A DNA stretch of 64,000 nucleotides from positions 186,001-250,000 of the forward strand of contig NZ_SMFK01000003.1 in assembly GCF_004349355.1 (NCBI RefSeq), given 5' to 3'. Shown here in pieces: positions 63,325 through 64,000 of the stretch (the first letter of the stretch is position 1; every line of letters starts with the position of its first letter). Position numbers and translations under genes: made by a program. Under the pieces are notes generated by a model. The model did not search any database, was not told the DNA's origin, and saw only the letters and a list, made by a program, of their open reading frames with translations. The stretch comes from Flavobacterium cellulosilyticum (GTDB taxonomy: Bacteria > Bacteroidota > Bacteroidia > Flavobacteriales > Flavobacteriaceae).

Positions 63325-64000
63325 ATGAAAGCAGGAAAAAACATATCAGAAATCTTAGGCGATAAAGCAGATTATTATTTGGATTACGTTTGTGAAAAGA
63401 TCACAAAAGACCAAATGCAAACCCCAAGTAAAAATAGTCTCGATAAAGTATTTGCAAATAGTAACAGAAATCCACAAGTACTTCGGAGTTTATCCCAACT
63501 ATACAACCACGGAAATCTGGGCGGTACTGGATATTTAAGTATCCTTCCTGTCGACCAGGGTGTTGAGCATAGTGCTGCCTTTTCATTTTATAAAAACCCA
63601 GACTATTTTGACCCTGAAAACATTATAAAATTGGCGATAGAAGGAGGCTGTAATGCAGTAGCTTCCACTTTTGGGGTTTTGGGATTGAACGCAAGAAAAT
63701 ATGCTCATAAAATACCATTCATAGTCAAAATCAACCACAACGAACTGCTTACTTACCCCACAAAATATGACCAAACACTATTTGGTAGGGTAAAAGCTGC
63801 TTGGGATATGGGAGCTATAGCTGTAGGTGCAACCATTTATTTTGGATCTGCCGAAAGTAACAGACAACTCAAAGAAATTGCCGAAGCATTTGAAGAAGCA
63901 CACAATTTAGGTATGGTCACTATTTTATGGTGTTATCTAAGAAATGATTCGTTCAAAAAAGGCAATGTTGATTATCATGCTTCTGCAGACTTAACAGGAC
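63325..64000 (+). CDS. Class I fructose-bisphosphate aldolase (DhnA/archaeal type), 3' end outside the window
   Basis: 225 residues are visible. [53 protein letters not shown] and [15 protein letters not shown] fit class I aldolases of the DeoC/DhnA group, which use a Schiff-base lysine and need no metal. The catalytic lysine should lie in the missing part. With the GAPDH before it, two consecutive glycolytic steps are encoded by archaeal-type enzymes. The class I enzyme could replace the usual zinc-dependent class II aldolase. Confidence 0.85.
   Translation, partial: MKAGKNISEILGDKADYYLDYVCEKITKDQMQTPSKNSLDKVFANSNRNPQVLRSLSQLYNHGNLGGTGYLSILPVDQGVEHSAAFSFYKNPDYFDPENIIKLAIEGGCNAVASTFGVLGLNARKYAHKIPFIVKINHNELLTYPTKYDQTLFGRVKAAWDMGAIAVGATIYFGSAESNRQLKEIAEAFEEAHNLGMVTILWCYLRNDSFKKGNVDYHASADLTG

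Overview
The window is AT-rich Bacteroidota DNA, most likely from a Flavobacterium-like member of the Flavobacteriia. The evidence is the families present (DUF3347, CzcA-TolC fusions, DUF5675, DUF6943-like, SHOCT), promoters of the TAnnTTTG type, weak Shine-Dalgarno use and signal peptides ending in AQ. It reads as accessory DNA: two heavy-metal resistance blocks with a defence island between them. No rRNA, tRNA, CRISPR array, integrase or transposase was found.

Left block (1-36.5 kb): DUF3347 copper-type periplasmic proteins around a haem-binding protein; an HhH/PD-(D/E)XK protein; PepSY and CREST-type membrane proteins; a multicopper oxidase with an N-terminal metal-binding domain and a C-terminal CopB-like barrel; a 35-aa metal-binding peptide coupled to a universal stress protein; and a minus-strand set (DUF4136, YceI-like, cytochrome c). 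Two divalent-cation efflux clusters follow. The first has a small IWxPP protein, His-tailed secreted proteins, HupE, a membrane anchor, a CzcA-TolC fusion, a P-type ATPase with an odd SPA motif, and a CzcB adaptor. The second has two Cys-rich IWxPP lipoproteins, a CzcA-TolC fusion and CzcB. A minus-strand dihaem oxidoreductase-Rieske-porin operon lies between them. After the second come MgtC, a SpoIIAA-like protein, bestrophin and a ZntA-like ATPase.

Middle (36.3-54.8 kb): a defence island. It holds a methyltransferase cassette between direct repeats, a type IIG restriction-methylation enzyme, a PIN-like protein, an SH3 membrane protein, the AbiEi/AbiEii toxin-antitoxin pair, and a tight two-gene module of a nuclease-STAND NTPase and a membrane KAP NTPase. 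The KAP gene ends in a strong ribosome-binding site for a 27-codon ORF. Then come a base-composition outlier with no convincing gene, a DUF6943-like gene and an HhH/Gre-like pair.

Right block (54.8-64 kb): a small minus-strand lysis-like module sits at the broken 3' end of a CopB-type ATPase pseudogene. Beyond it are a frameshifted AraC-type regulator and a frameshifted HMA chaperone, both missing one cysteine of the metal site, so this is a decayed copper module. Intact genes follow: Met-rich lipoproteins, an HMA chaperone, DUF302, SHOCT, DUF5676 and an APC permease. Last are an archaeal-type (type II) GAPDH and a class I aldolase cut by the window end, possibly a metal-tolerant bypass of glycolysis.

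How it fits together: inner-membrane ATPases and RND-TolC pumps would clear divalent metals, while the oxidase, Met/His-rich proteins and haem proteins handle copper and redox stress in the periplasm. All family calls come from reading motifs and from memory of the families; no database search was run.
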